A stretch of 64,000 nucleotides of DNA. It comes from Cryomorpha sp963836915. GTDB taxonomy: Bacteria; Bacteroidota; Bacteroidia; Flavobacteriales_D; Cryomorphaceae. Below are positions 35,971 to 45,225 of the stretch, piece after piece. Position 1 is the stretch's first letter, and every line of letters begins with the position of its first letter. A model generated the notes under the pieces. The model ran no database searches, was not told where the DNA came from, and saw nothing but the letters and a program-made list of their open reading frames with translations. The stretch spans positions 620,001-684,000 of the forward strand of contig CAWILH010000002.1 in the NCBI GenBank assembly GCA_963836915.1. Direction: 5' to 3'. Position numbers and translations under genes: made by a program.

Positions 35971-36983
35971 TGTTCCCAAGCCTTAAATATTTTAGAGAGC
36001 TGTATATAGCACTTTTTATCATTTTGGTGGTGATGGTAATTGGCGTTTGTGGTTATATTTTCATAGAAGATTTCAGCCTTTCACAGGCGCTCTACATGAC
36101 CATCATCACGGTGTCTACGGTAGGCTTCAATGAAGTGAGCGAGCTCTCCCCTACCGGACGGTATTTTACGATTTTCTTGATTGTGATAAGCTTCGGAACT
36201 TTTGCCTACGCCCTTTCTTCCCTTTCAAAATACATACTTTCGGGCACTTACGCTTTATACTATAAAAAGTACAAGATGGAATCAGCCATTAGAACCATGG
36301 AAAACCACATTATAATATGTGGATACGGCAAGAGCGGTGCAGAGACCTTGCGCAGTTTGAATTTCTATACCGAAGAAGTGGTCGTGATCGACATGGACCC
36401 CGATCGCATCGAGCAGCTCAGAGAGCTGAAAGTAAAGTATATAGAAGGAGATGCCACCGACGAGAATGTGCTCAAGGAAGCCAATATCGTAAAGGCAGGT
36501 TCGCTGATCTCTGCATTGCCCAAAGACACAGACAATGTATTTGTCGTGCTCACTGCGCGGCAAATAAACAGAGAGCTGAAAATAGTGTCGCGCTGCGCCG
36601 CGGAGAGCACAGCCAGCAAGCTGAAGAGCGCAGGGGCCGACAGCGTAATTCTACCCGCCAAGGTAGGCGGCGTGAGAATGGCCGGATATATTATCAATCA
36701 AAATATAAACCGTTTCATTGATAAGCTCTCTCTTGTAGAGCCAGAAGTGCGCCATATGCGGGAAGTGCGCACGGTCGATTTCCCTGATAAGATTGATGAA
36801 AATAGGGTCAATCTATTGGAAGAGAAGACTGGATCGGGATGCCTGATCATTGGTATACTTCGAGCCGATGGACATTATGTGGTAAATCCCGATCGCAATG
36901 CAGAGATTTCTGAAAACTGCACCCTGTTTTTTCTCGGTTCTACAGGGCAGATCGATAAGCTGAATGACTACCTGAACCCCTGA
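35970..36983 (+). CDS. Potassium channel with RCK (TrkA-N/TrkA-C) domain
   Basis: The product has 337 aa. Two transmembrane helices (about 11-32 and 65-88) flank a pore helix with filter sequence TVSTVGFNE (about 47-55). The filter core TVGF departs from the classic TVGYG at its last two residues. The cytoplasmic RCK domain has the NAD-binding motif ICGYGKSGAETL (about 113-124) and the TrkA-C part covers about 245-335. This is the Kch/MthK type of ligand-gated channel. The gene continues the App1/DAGK operon. Confidence 0.88.
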   Translation: MFPSLKYFRELYIALFIILVVMVIGVCGYIFIEDFSLSQALYMTIITVSTVGFNEVSELSPTGRYFTIFLIVISFGTFAYALSSLSKYILSGTYALYYKKYKMESAIRTMENHIIICGYGKSGAETLRSLNFYTEEVVVIDMDPDRIEQLRELKVKYIEGDATDENVLKEANIVKAGSLISALPKDTDNVFVVLTARQINRELKIVSRCAAESTASKLKSAGADSVILPAKVGGVRMAGYIINQNINRFIDKLSLVEPEVRHMREVRTVDFPDKIDENRVNLLEEKTGSGCLIIGILRADGHYVVNPDRNAEISENCTLFFLGSTGQIDKLNDYLNP

Positions 36984-38029
36984 TGGCCAAGATTGTTTTT
37001 TTCAATACCAATAAGGCCTGGGGCGGCGGTGAAAAATGGCATTTCAGTATGGCAGAAGAACTCGCAAAGCGCGGCCATAAAATCCTGCTTTTGGTTTACC
37101 CTTCAAGCAAACTTGCCCTAAAAGCGGTTGAGAATAATATGCCTAGCATCGAAGTGAACGTTGGGAAGCTGAGTTTTCTCAATCTCATAAAGATCAAAAA
37201 AGTAAGGGTGATTTTTAATCAATTCAAGGCAGATGTAGTCATAACCAATCTCCCAAGCGATATGAAACTTGGCGCTATGGCTTGCAGGACAAGACCTGAT
37301 ATCAAGCTCATTTACCGCCGCGGTATGCCCCACCCCATCAAGGCATCGGCCATCAATAAGCGATGTCTGGCTAGGGTCGATATCATCGTAGCCAATTCCG
37401 AAGAGATCAAGCGCTCCGTATCCAAAAACATGCCTTCGCTGGTACGTAAAATAAAGGTTATCTATAATGGGGTAATTCCTTCCGGCAATGCTCCCCGAGT
37501 GCTTTCGAGCCCATTCAAAATAGGTGCCATGGGAAGACTGGTGAGCCAAAAAGGCTTTCATCACTTAATCGGAATAGCGCGTGAGCTATCTAAATTTGAT
37601 ATAGAGTATTCCATCAAGATTGCCGGTACAGGCGATATGCGAGATAGGCTCCATAAACTCGTTGCAGACGCTGGCCTGCAAAAGCTCATCACGTTCATAG
37701 GTCATGTAGAATCCCACGAGTTCTTCCAATCTATTGATCTTTTTGCATTCACATCCCATTACGAAGGCTCGGCCAATGCCATCATAGAAGCGCAGGATCA
37801 TGGAGTGGTTCCTATCGCATTTGATATCAGTTCGATGCCCGAGATGATCGAGAATGGATTTACCGGAATTCTCGTCAGAACATTTTCCGAGACCGCTTTT
37901 GCGAAAGCAATTTACGACCTGAGCCAAGATCCATCAAAATACAGGCTAATGAGCCAGCGCTGCATCGATCAGTCCAAAAATAAGTTCAGCTTTTTTGAGA
38001 AAGTGAACGAACTGGAAAGCTTGTTCTGA
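36983..38029 (+). CDS. Glycosyltransferase family 4-type enzyme
   Basis: The product has 348 aa with a GT-B fold. The N-terminal domain has KAWGGGEKWHF (about 9-19), and the C-terminal donor-binding domain has IGAMGRLVSQKGFHHLIG and IIEAQDHGVVPIAFD (about 267-281), the E-x7-E-like region of GT4 and GT1 families. It probably transfers a sugar to a lipid or surface glycan; the product is unknown. It ends the unit that starts at DUF2911; no other glycan genes are close. Confidence 0.85.
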   Translation: MAKIVFFNTNKAWGGGEKWHFSMAEELAKRGHKILLLVYPSSKLALKAVENNMPSIEVNVGKLSFLNLIKIKKVRVIFNQFKADVVITNLPSDMKLGAMACRTRPDIKLIYRRGMPHPIKASAINKRCLARVDIIVANSEEIKRSVSKNMPSLVRKIKVIYNGVIPSGNAPRVLSSPFKIGAMGRLVSQKGFHHLIGIARELSKFDIEYSIKIAGTGDMRDRLHKLVADAGLQKLITFIGHVESHEFFQSIDLFAFTSHYEGSANAIIEAQDHGVVPIAFDISSMPEMIENGFTGILVRTFSETAFAKAIYDLSQDPSKYRLMSQRCIDQSKNKFSFFEKVNELESLF

Positions 38030-38081
38030 GCATAGCCGTTCTCTAGGTATCGATCACTTCCTATAGTCTTTCCGATCAGTT

Positions 38082-38103
38082 GGTAACCTGCATATCGGTA
38101 ACC
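38082..38103. repeat. Two GGTAACC copies 15 bp apart
   Basis: The palindromic heptamer GGTAACC occurs at 38082-38088 and 38097-38103 in the gap upstream of the DUF1800 gene. It could be a regulator site, but the spacing is not a full helical turn. The rest of the gap 38030-38156 holds nothing I can name. Confidence 0.3.
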
Positions 38104-38156
38104 ATCGCGATCTAAGGGTCGTATACATCCCACCCGAGAACGTAAATACCTGCTCT

Positions 38157-39987
38157 ATGGAACTATTTACTTGCTCAATACGGTGCGTTTGCACCATTGC
38201 CTTTCCTTTTATATCCCAGTTTGCAGCCGCGCAGAGCGTGGAATATACCGACTATATCGGTGCTGGCCATGTTCAGGGCATTGGAGTGGTAACCAGTAGC
38301 GATGTCGCGAAGCCAAAGGAATCTAAGAATGCATCTGGTCTTAATACGTTGAACGGTAGTGGAATGGATAGCGATGCTATGGAAGCTGCAAGATTTCTCC
38401 GTCAGGCAGGTTTTGGTGGCTCAGAAGCCGAAATCGATGCACTCAAAGGCAATCTGAATTTTGAAAAATGGATTGATGCACAGATGGGTACCAGCTTTGG
38501 GTTGATGACCAGCTCAGTGCGTAACATTTACGTTCAGTCCAAAAACTCCCATTACGTCCGCGGCAATGATGTAACCAATTATGGCAATACCGAGCGCCAT
38601 TTTCAATACACTTGGTGGCATCGAATGATGACCGACCCATCCGTACTTAGAAATCGTATGGCCTTGGCATTAAGCGAAATACTGGTTATCTCAAATGATT
38701 CGGACATACCCAATGATGGGATGGTCTTCGCTTCTTATTATGATGTGCTTCTGCGCAATACGTTTGGAAACTACCGCACCTTACTTGATGAAGTTACCTA
38801 TCACCCTGCGATGGGTCAATACTTGAGCCATCTCAAAAATCCCAAAACGGACACGGTTAAAAATACCTTTCCCGATGAAAATTATGCCCGTGAAGTCATG
38901 CAGCTGTTCACCATCGGACTTTATGAGCTGAATCTAGACGGCTCTCAAAAGCTGGATGATGCCGGCCAATCTATTCCGACCTATCAGATAGATGATGTAA
39001 AAGAACTTGCAAAAGTATTTACCGGCTTAGGAGCCGGGGCGCTAAGTGAAGCAGGGATCAAAAAAGGAAAAGAATTGAATTTCTGGACAGGTAAGGGTGA
39101 TATGGATTTCACCGTACCTATGGCAATGTATGATAATAAGCACGAACCCGGTGAGAAAACTTTAATCAATGGCTTTCAGCTGCCTTCGTCCAATAATGGA
39201 AAGGACGATGTACGAATGGCCTTAGATCATTTATTCTATCAGCCAAGCGCAGCGCCTTTTATTTGCCGAAAGCTGATACAACATTTTATAAAGTCAAACC
39301 CCAGCGCCATTTACATAGAAGATGTGTCTAAAGTATTTAATGATAATGGCTATGGACTCCGTGGCGATTTGGCTGCCGTACTAAAAGCCATCTTGCTTCA
39401 CGAAGAAGCGCGCAGCTGCATATGGCAGGAAGAACCGACGCATGGCAAGTTGGTCGCACCAGTGCTCCGATTTTCAAATATCGCTCGGGTCATGCAAAAG
39501 GATGCACCTAACGGCCTTTATCTCTCGAATGGCTATAGTCTGCAAAACAATACCGCCCAGCGCGTTATGGATTCGCCTTCGGTTTTTAATTTCTACTCTC
39601 CCGATTTTCAGCCCAATTGGACCGCTCGTAGATCAAGGTCTCTATGCTCCTGAATTCGAAATACATAATTCGGTAACCAGCATTGGCTATATCAATCAGG
39701 CTGATGACTGGTGCCGAAATGGACGGCTCTTTGGTGTCTATGAGATGGAAGAAGGCGTGAAGCTCAATAAAACTGCGTACTATGAATTGGCTAGAGACCC
39801 TGAAGTGCTTATCAATCATCTCGATAAAGTGCTCACCCATGGACGGCTCCACGAAGACACTAGGACAAGTCTAAGGGCGGCACTCGAAGGAGTAGAGACA
39901 AACAATGAAGAAACCAGGTTACGACAGCGGGTAGAGTTGGCATTCTTTCTAATTACGATCAGCCCCGAATTTAACATCTTAAAATAA
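38157..39987 (+). CDS. DUF1800 family protein, frameshifted by one inserted base
   Basis: The two overlapping frames form one 609 aa protein. A signal peptide (ending FAAAQ, about residue 26) is followed by the DUF1800 domain with EAARFLRQAGFGGSEAEID at about 77 and ENYAREVMQLFTIGLYELN at about 240. The frame changes at 39611-39620, where CAGCCCAATTGGACCG carries one A too many. Without it the family sequence reads NFYSPDFQPIGPLVDQGL. These exported proteins are nearly always paired with DUF1501, as here (gap of 6 nt). Their role is unknown; a secretion or surface function is likely. Confidence 0.85.
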
Positions 39988-39993
39988 ACGTCT

Positions 39994-41412
39994 ATGTCGC
40001 CTACAAGGAACCAAATAAGTAGAAGGAAATTTATTTATAACACCGGTTGTGCCGCATTGGGCAGCACTACCCTACTATCTTCATTGATAAATCTTCAGGC
40101 TATAGGCGCTGCATTTGCAGATAAGCGTGCGGTACCTGCGCGTAGTGGAGAGTATAAAGCATTGGTTTGCATACTCCTTTCTGGGGGTGCCGACTCGCAT
40201 AATATCTTGATCCCAAAAGGGGTGGCAGAGCATGGCGCTTATGAAATCACACGGTCCAATCTAGCTATTCCACGCGGTGAAGTACTCGCGCTCAACCATA
40301 ACGGACAGGAAGGTAGAAAATATGGTCTCCATCCTGGAATGCCAAAGGTACAGCAGCTTTTTAATGAAGGGAAGGCCGCTTTTGTGGCTAATGTAGGTAC
40401 ACTGCTCGAACCCTTAAGTACAGAGCAATTTCAGAACCGTTCCGTTCCACTTCCATTGGGTCTCTTCTCTCATTCCGACCAAGTGATGCACTGGCAAACA
40501 GGCAGGCCCGGGGAGCGAAATTCGCATGGTTGGGCAGGTAGAATGGCCGATCTTATAGGCAGTCAAAACACCAACGAGAATATATCTATGAATATATCGC
40601 TCAACGGGCGCAATAACTTCCAGAGCGGCGCCAATAGCGTGGAGTTTTCGGTGAAGTCGAATGGAAATGTGGGGATCAACGGGTATGCATCGGAAAGCGA
40701 TTATTACAGCCTTAGAAATGCGGCGATCGATAATATGCTCGATGCGCAATATCAAGACCTTTTTGAAAAAACCTATATCGAAACGCTCACAAAGTCGAAG
40801 GATGGCAGCGTGCAGTTTATTGAAGCACTCGATCAGCTAGAACCTTTTACCACTACATTTTCAGATACCAACCTATCTGCTAGAATGCACATGGTGGCCA
40901 AGGTAATAGCTATCAGGGAAGCCCTCGGATTCGAGCGGCAGACCTTCTTTATCAATTACGGAGGGTGGGATAACCATGATCAAGTTTTGGAAAATCAGGC
41001 CGCCAAGCTTCCCGAACTCGATGATGCCCTAGCCGAATTTAATGCGGCGATCAATGAGCTTGGAGTACAGGATGGCGTCACGACCTTTACGATTTCAGAT
41101 TTTGCGCGTACGCTTACCTCAAATGGAAATGGAAGTGATCACGCTTGGGGCGGAAATATGATGGTGATGGGAGGCAAGGTAAATGGTGGAGAGATCTACG
41201 GTACCTACCCCATGCTAGAAGAAGGATCGGAATTTATGCTGAACCGTGGCCGGGTGATACCCACTACTTCGGTGGCTGAGTACATTGCAGAGCTGGCATT
41301 ATGGTTTGGCGTTTCTCCGGGCGACGTATCGGAAATACTCCCCGACCTGGTCAATTTCTATGATGTGAATAGCGGCGGACAGCCCATAGGATTTATGAAT
41401 ATCAATGGATGA
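39994..41412 (+). CDS. DUF1501 family protein with Tat signal
   Basis: The product has 472 aa. The N-terminal region has a twin-arginine motif (SRRKF, residues 9-13) before a hydrophobic stretch, so export by Tat is likely. The DUF1501 domain follows, with LLSGGADSHNILIP and TISDFARTLTSNGNGSDHAWGGN, the latter a metal-binding His region resembling sulfatase- and phosphatase-type alkaline phosphatase folds. The partner DUF1800 is encoded 6 nt upstream and a T9SS protein follows. Its enzyme activity is not established. Confidence 0.88.
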   Translation: MSPTRNQISRRKFIYNTGCAALGSTTLLSSLINLQAIGAAFADKRAVPARSGEYKALVCILLSGGADSHNILIPKGVAEHGAYEITRSNLAIPRGEVLALNHNGQEGRKYGLHPGMPKVQQLFNEGKAAFVANVGTLLEPLSTEQFQNRSVPLPLGLFSHSDQVMHWQTGRPGERNSHGWAGRMADLIGSQNTNENISMNISLNGRNNFQSGANSVEFSVKSNGNVGINGYASESDYYSLRNAAIDNMLDAQYQDLFEKTYIETLTKSKDGSVQFIEALDQLEPFTTTFSDTNLSARMHMVAKVIAIREALGFERQTFFINYGGWDNHDQVLENQAAKLPELDDALAEFNAAINELGVQDGVTTFTISDFARTLTSNGNGSDHAWGGNMMVMGGKVNGGEIYGTYPMLEEGSEFMLNRGRVIPTTSVAEYIAELALWFGVSPGDVSEILPDLVNFYDVNSGGQPIGFMNING

Positions 41413-41416
41413 GACC

Positions 41417-42160
41417 ATGAAAAGAATTTTAATCGCATTACTTATTGCGCTGCCCTTTTGGGCAAATGGCCAATGCTACCCAGATCGGCATAATACTTCG
41501 TGGAATGAAAGCTGGATCTCTTGCGAAGTGCGCCAAAATCCCAATCCTTCGCGTGGCGATGGTCATTGGATTCTCTACGACTTTGGCAACACCTACCGGT
41601 TGGGACAGACCCATATTTGGAATCTGAACGATCCTAAATCGCTTGACAATGGATTCAAAACCATAGCCATAGACTACAGCTTGGATGGCAAAAACTGGAA
41701 GACGCTGGGCGACTTTGAAGCCGACCGGGCCAGCGGGCTCAGCGTGTACGAAGGCTCCGACTTAGCTCATTTTTCTGGCGATACCGCGCGTTTTGTTCTT
41801 TTGTCGGCATTGGGCAATTGGGGTGGCGACTGCTACGGGTTTTCAGAAGTGCGCATCGATGTGGTCGAAACCATTGCCAAACTTCACACCTATGCGCAGG
41901 ATGACTGTTTTACGGTCTCCATTTTCCCAAATCCCCATGCCCAGTCCTTCAATCTAAAGGTAAACTCTATCTGTAATGGAGATTTTAGGGTCACCCTTTT
42001 TGACCAAATGGGTCGTGCGGTGCGCAATGCCAACTTTCGTGGAAGCAGCGATTATCTCAATGAAGAAATCAATACCGGTGGGCTTGCCCGCGGGATGTAC
42101 CACCTGGTGATCTATCAAGGAACAAGTGTAAGTCGCTTTCCCGTGATGAAATCTTTCTAA
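41417..42160 (+). CDS. T9SS-secreted protein with discoidin-like domain
   Basis: The product has 247 aa from the ATG at 41417; an earlier in-frame ATG (41405) lies inside DUF1501. A signal peptide ends WANGQ (about residue 18). A discoidin/F5-8C-like sandwich (about 30-155) contains ILYDFGNTYRLGQTHIWN and TIAIDYSLDGKNWKTLG, and the last 75 residues are a T9SS sorting domain (SIFPNPHAQ). It may be a carbohydrate-binding surface protein that works with the DUF1800/DUF1501 pair; that link is by position only. Confidence 0.8.
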   Translation: MKRILIALLIALPFWANGQCYPDRHNTSWNESWISCEVRQNPNPSRGDGHWILYDFGNTYRLGQTHIWNLNDPKSLDNGFKTIAIDYSLDGKNWKTLGDFEADRASGLSVYEGSDLAHFSGDTARFVLLSALGNWGGDCYGFSEVRIDVVETIAKLHTYAQDDCFTVSIFPNPHAQSFNLKVNSICNGDFRVTLFDQMGRAVRNANFRGSSDYLNEEINTGGLARGMYHLVIYQGTSVSRFPVMKSF

Positions 42161-42214
42161 ACCAGCTTGCCATATTTCCGTTTTGTTTACTTTCGATGAA
42201 AATTAAACACCCGA

Positions 42215-42673
42215 ATGACCACAATTGCGGAGAAAACAAATTCAGTAAAGCTGGGCGCCAAAAGGTTCGTGCGCCGTCTATTCCTGATCATTTTTATTAT
42301 TTTTATTGGACTCATGGTCTTTTTTCATTACGCCACGTACAGCACGGGTGTTAGGGCTGGCATAGTTCTGAAAGTCAGTGAAAAAGGTGCTCTTTTCAAA
42401 ACGCACGAAGGCCAACTTGACTTAATGAGTTTTGGAGCTGTGAAAAGTGATAATTCGCTTTCGCAAACGTTTGACTTTTCGGTCATGAAAGACCACGACG
42501 ATGTATTTCAGATTTTAGAAGAAGTTTCCCTTACCGGAGAGCGGGTAAGGCTTCGCTATGAAGAGAAATATGTTAAGCTTTTTTGGAGGGGCGATACCAA
42601 GTACTTTGTGACCGAAATAGAGCGTACTCCCAATAAAGAAGTCCCAGAGAAGCGCACCCCTTTCGGCAGCTAA
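42215..42673 (+). CDS. Single-pass membrane protein of unknown function
   Basis: The product has 152 aa. A basic N-terminus precedes one transmembrane helix (about 22-45) and a beta-rich exposed domain with VRAGIVLKVSEKGALFKTHEG (about 51-71). It is a conserved small Bacteroidota protein, as far as I recall, without known role. The end overlaps the peroxidase gene on the other strand by 4 nt (CTAA). Confidence 0.65.
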   Translation: MTTIAEKTNSVKLGAKRFVRRLFLIIFIIFIGLMVFFHYATYSTGVRAGIVLKVSEKGALFKTHEGQLDLMSFGAVKSDNSLSQTFDFSVMKDHDDVFQILEEVSLTGERVRLRYEEKYVKLFWRGDTKYFVTEIERTPNKEVPEKRTPFGS

Positions 42674-43668
42674 TACCCCGTGGGGTTTTCTAGGTTTCCA
42701 TCGGTAAGGCTTCTTAGGAAAGCCAAGAGCTGAGACCGTTCTGTTTCCGAGAGCTTAATATCGCCCAATCTTGCATCTCGATTGGGATGGTTCCTACCAT
42801 CTGGGTAATTATGTAGCATGGCCGATTCAAGTCTTGCTATAGATCCATTATGCATATATGGTTGTGTAATGGCGACATTGCGCAAACTAGGGGTCTTGAA
42901 TTTCCCTATGTCGCTGGAATCACGCGTGAGTCGAGCCCTACCTACATCTTTATATTCTGCGAAAAGGCCAATATTATGATAACCCTGATCGGTAAATAGA
43001 AATCCCGAATGGCAGGAGCTACAAGCTAGCTCAGGGCTATAAAAGAGCGCTAATCCTGCGCGTGCTGCGGGTGAGATTGCGCTTAGCTCTCCAGACATAT
43101 AGCGGTCATAGGCACTTGGCATACTTATCAGGCTTCGCTCGTATGCCGCTATGGCGCGAGAGATGGAATATCCATCAAGATCGCGGTCATAAGCCCGCTG
43201 GCTAAGTGTTTGAATGGCTTTGTCGCCCGACAATCTTCGGGCAGCTTCGGTAAGCGAAAAATCCATTTCATTTTCATTGCCGAAAGGCGCCATGATCTGA
43301 ATTTCAAGATTGGGGATACCCCCTTCAGCAAATAGCCGCTTTTGATAAGCCACGTTCAGTAAGCTCGGGGAGTTTCTGCGATCGAGTTTTCCATGCACTC
43401 CCGCACTTACTGGAACCGTATCGGCAAAGGCGAGTGCCTGCTTATGGCAGCTGGCGCAGGATACCTTTCCATCGGCCGAGAGCATGGGCTCATTAAATAG
43501 AATTCTTCCCAATTCAATTCGCGCCACATTTAGCTGATTGTCAGCAGGAATATTCGGCAAGCTATCGAAAGTGGAAGGAAGACTTAGCGGTACTGGCTTT
43601 TCATTATTTCCAGAACAGGAAAAAAGACCAAGGACGATGACGAACAAAGCTTCCTGGCCAAACTTCAC
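42670..43668 (-). CDS. Dihaem cytochrome c peroxidase, MauG/MbnH-like
   Basis: The product has 332 aa. A lipoprotein signal has its lipobox at FSCSG (Cys about 18). Two c-type haem sites are intact: CASCH (71-75) and CSSCH (216-220). This is the CcpA/MauG superfamily. It starts 2 nt after the MbnP-like gene, the pairing known from methanotroph copper systems, in which MbnH oxidises a tryptophan of MbnP to kynurenine. I infer the same job here; a plain peroxidase removing hydrogen peroxide is the alternative. Confidence 0.85.
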   Translation of the reverse strand: MKFGQEALFVIVLGLFSCSGNNEKPVPLSLPSTFDSLPNIPADNQLNVARIELGRILFNEPMLSADGKVSCASCHKQALAFADTVPVSAGVHGKLDRRNSPSLLNVAYQKRLFAEGGIPNLEIQIMAPFGNENEMDFSLTEAARRLSGDKAIQTLSQRAYDRDLDGYSISRAIAAYERSLISMPSAYDRYMSGELSAISPAARAGLALFYSPELACSSCHSGFLFTDQGYHNIGLFAEYKDVGRARLTRDSSDIGKFKTPSLRNVAITQPYMHNGSIARLESAMLHNYPDGRNHPNRDARLGDIKLSETERSQLLAFLRSLTDGNLENPTGY

Positions 43669-43670
43669 CG

Positions 43671-44411
43671 CTAACGATTTAAGGTAACTGCCGTTAGAAA
43701 ATTATCCATTATCGTGGTATTGGTTTCTCCAGATCCGTGCTGCGATGGGGTGGTAGGGATGTCAACATCTGCAAAAAGCGCCAAGATATCTATCAAAATT
43801 GTGACTTCCCGATCTCCAAAGCTGCCATCGCTTACGGGGATATCCAAAGATCTGAAAGATTCATCCGTTGCGCAGTGGTAAACGAAATTCTCGTCGGCCG
43901 TCGAAATACTGCCATCATTATTGCTGTCATATTGGCCTTCAAGAACAGCAAATTTATACCCTTCATCTGGGTTCCAGCCCCAATGCATGGCCGGTAAATC
44001 GAGTGGCGGCACGGCCATGGTAGGGTCGGCATGGTTTAGGGATTCACTCAATCCGATTGAAAGCCTTGCCGTAATGTACTCTGCAATAGGTATTTCATTG
44101 TTCATCCAGCTATTGGTCTCTCCAGTACGCATCAAATAAACGGCTTTAGGCTGTGCCGGAAAAAGGGTGTTCACTTCATTCTCAAGTGAAAACTGAGAAA
44201 GATAAATATCGATTCGTGAGAATTTCACCAATGTTTGACCCGCAGAATATTCGGTACTCAACGAAAGTGGAGTTCCTGCCGCCAAGAAAGTTGCCGTAAT
44301 ATTCATAGGTTCGTCGGGAGTCTTATCGATAGGGTTCTCATCGTCATCAGAGGTGCAACTGATCAAGAATGCTGCTGCTAAAATTATAAGTACGCCATAT
44401 TTCTTTTTCAT
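43671..44411 (-). CDS. MbnP family copper-binding lipoprotein
   Basis: The product has 246 aa from the ATG at 44411 (8 codons are open upstream). Lipobox FLISC gives Cys at about 19. The family's tryptophan-rich core is seen as MHWGWNPDEGYKF (about 140-152). An EF-hand-like stretch, DSNNDGSISTADE, lies at about 161-173 with the DxNxDGxI pattern, and a Cys follows in YHCATDES. In studied MbnP a Trp is converted to kynurenine to bind Cu(I). It is encoded first in an operon with the MbnH-like gene, and a cupredoxin gene diverges from it. Confidence 0.8.
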   Translation of the reverse strand: MKKKYGVLIILAAAFLISCTSDDDENPIDKTPDEPMNITATFLAAGTPLSLSTEYSAGQTLVKFSRIDIYLSQFSLENEVNTLFPAQPKAVYLMRTGETNSWMNNEIPIAEYITARLSIGLSESLNHADPTMAVPPLDLPAMHWGWNPDEGYKFAVLEGQYDSNNDGSISTADENFVYHCATDESFRSLDIPVSDGSFGDREVTILIDILALFADVDIPTTPSQHGSGETNTTIMDNFLTAVTLNR

Positions 44412-44520
44412 AAGTCGAATTTTGATGTGGATCATCCGTTGTCTCTACAAATAACGTGAATTTTAAGTTGTATCCGATTTATATGGATCTACCCTTCCAG
44501 CTTGACCAACTAATATCAAT

Positions 44521-44528
44521 TACCTTCG
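44521..44528 (+). promoter_or_regulatory. Predicted -7 box (TACCTTCG) of the cupredoxin gene
   Basis: TACCTTCG is the TAnnTTCG variant, 28 nt before the ATG at 44557. Confidence 0.4.
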
Positions 44529-44556
44529 TCACTTGTGAAAACCTTAAACTCAAATA

Positions 44557-45159
44557 ATGATAATCAGAACTACCACCCTCTTAAGCGCCTTCTTGATCTC
44601 AACAGCAGCTCTCTGCCAAACCACTCATGAAGTCTTGGTGACCAATTTCAGTTTTACGCCGAGCACTTTGGAGATTGCTCAAGGTGACACGGTGCGATGG
44701 ATGAATGCCGGTGGCTCTCACAGTGTTGATGGAAATGCTTTCGATTTTCCCTTTAACCCGATGCCTTTTGGAAATGAGATAAGCGCCGATGCTTGGACTT
44801 ATCAGGTAGCCTTCGACCAGCAAGGTGTTCACAATTATAAGTGTGGTCAGCATTCATCCATGACGGGAATGATTAATGTGAGCGATGCACTGAGTATCGA
44901 TCAATCTGGCGGCAATGATTTTGGAGTTGATTGTTTTCCAAACCCGGCCGTGGATGAAATTTCTTTCAAGTGGAGCGATCCATCTGAGCGTGCAAAAGCT
45001 ATCGTGCGGCTTTACGATGCTACTGGCAAAGACAGTTTTAATGCTAGCTTTGCCAATGGAGAAAAAATAAATATTTCAGGTTTGGCAGCAGGTTTTTATA
45101 CCTTTAGACTTCAGTTGGGCAGCAAAACGAAAGTGGGAAGATTGGTTGTAAGCCGATAG
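44557..45159 (+). CDS. T9SS-secreted cupredoxin (plastocyanin-like)
   Basis: The product has 200 aa. A signal peptide ends LCQ (about residue 21), and a plastocyanin/azurin-like domain covers about 22-108. Type 1 copper ligands are in place: H55 (GGSHSVDG) and the C96, H99, M102 trio in YKCGQHSSMTG. A C-terminal T9SS sorting domain (CFPNPAVDE onward) sends it to the cell surface. Divergent from the MbnP/MbnH-like pair, it completes a copper-related locus. It may carry electrons or copper outside the cell. Confidence 0.85.
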   Translation: MIIRTTTLLSAFLISTAALCQTTHEVLVTNFSFTPSTLEIAQGDTVRWMNAGGSHSVDGNAFDFPFNPMPFGNEISADAWTYQVAFDQQGVHNYKCGQHSSMTGMINVSDALSIDQSGGNDFGVDCFPNPAVDEISFKWSDPSERAKAIVRLYDATGKDSFNASFANGEKINISGLAAGFYTFRLQLGSKTKVGRLVVSR

Positions 45160-45225
45160 GCAGATTTTGATTGAATTAATTACAACCGTTGCATTGCCGC
45201 TTATCTCCTTGTATCTTTATGACTT

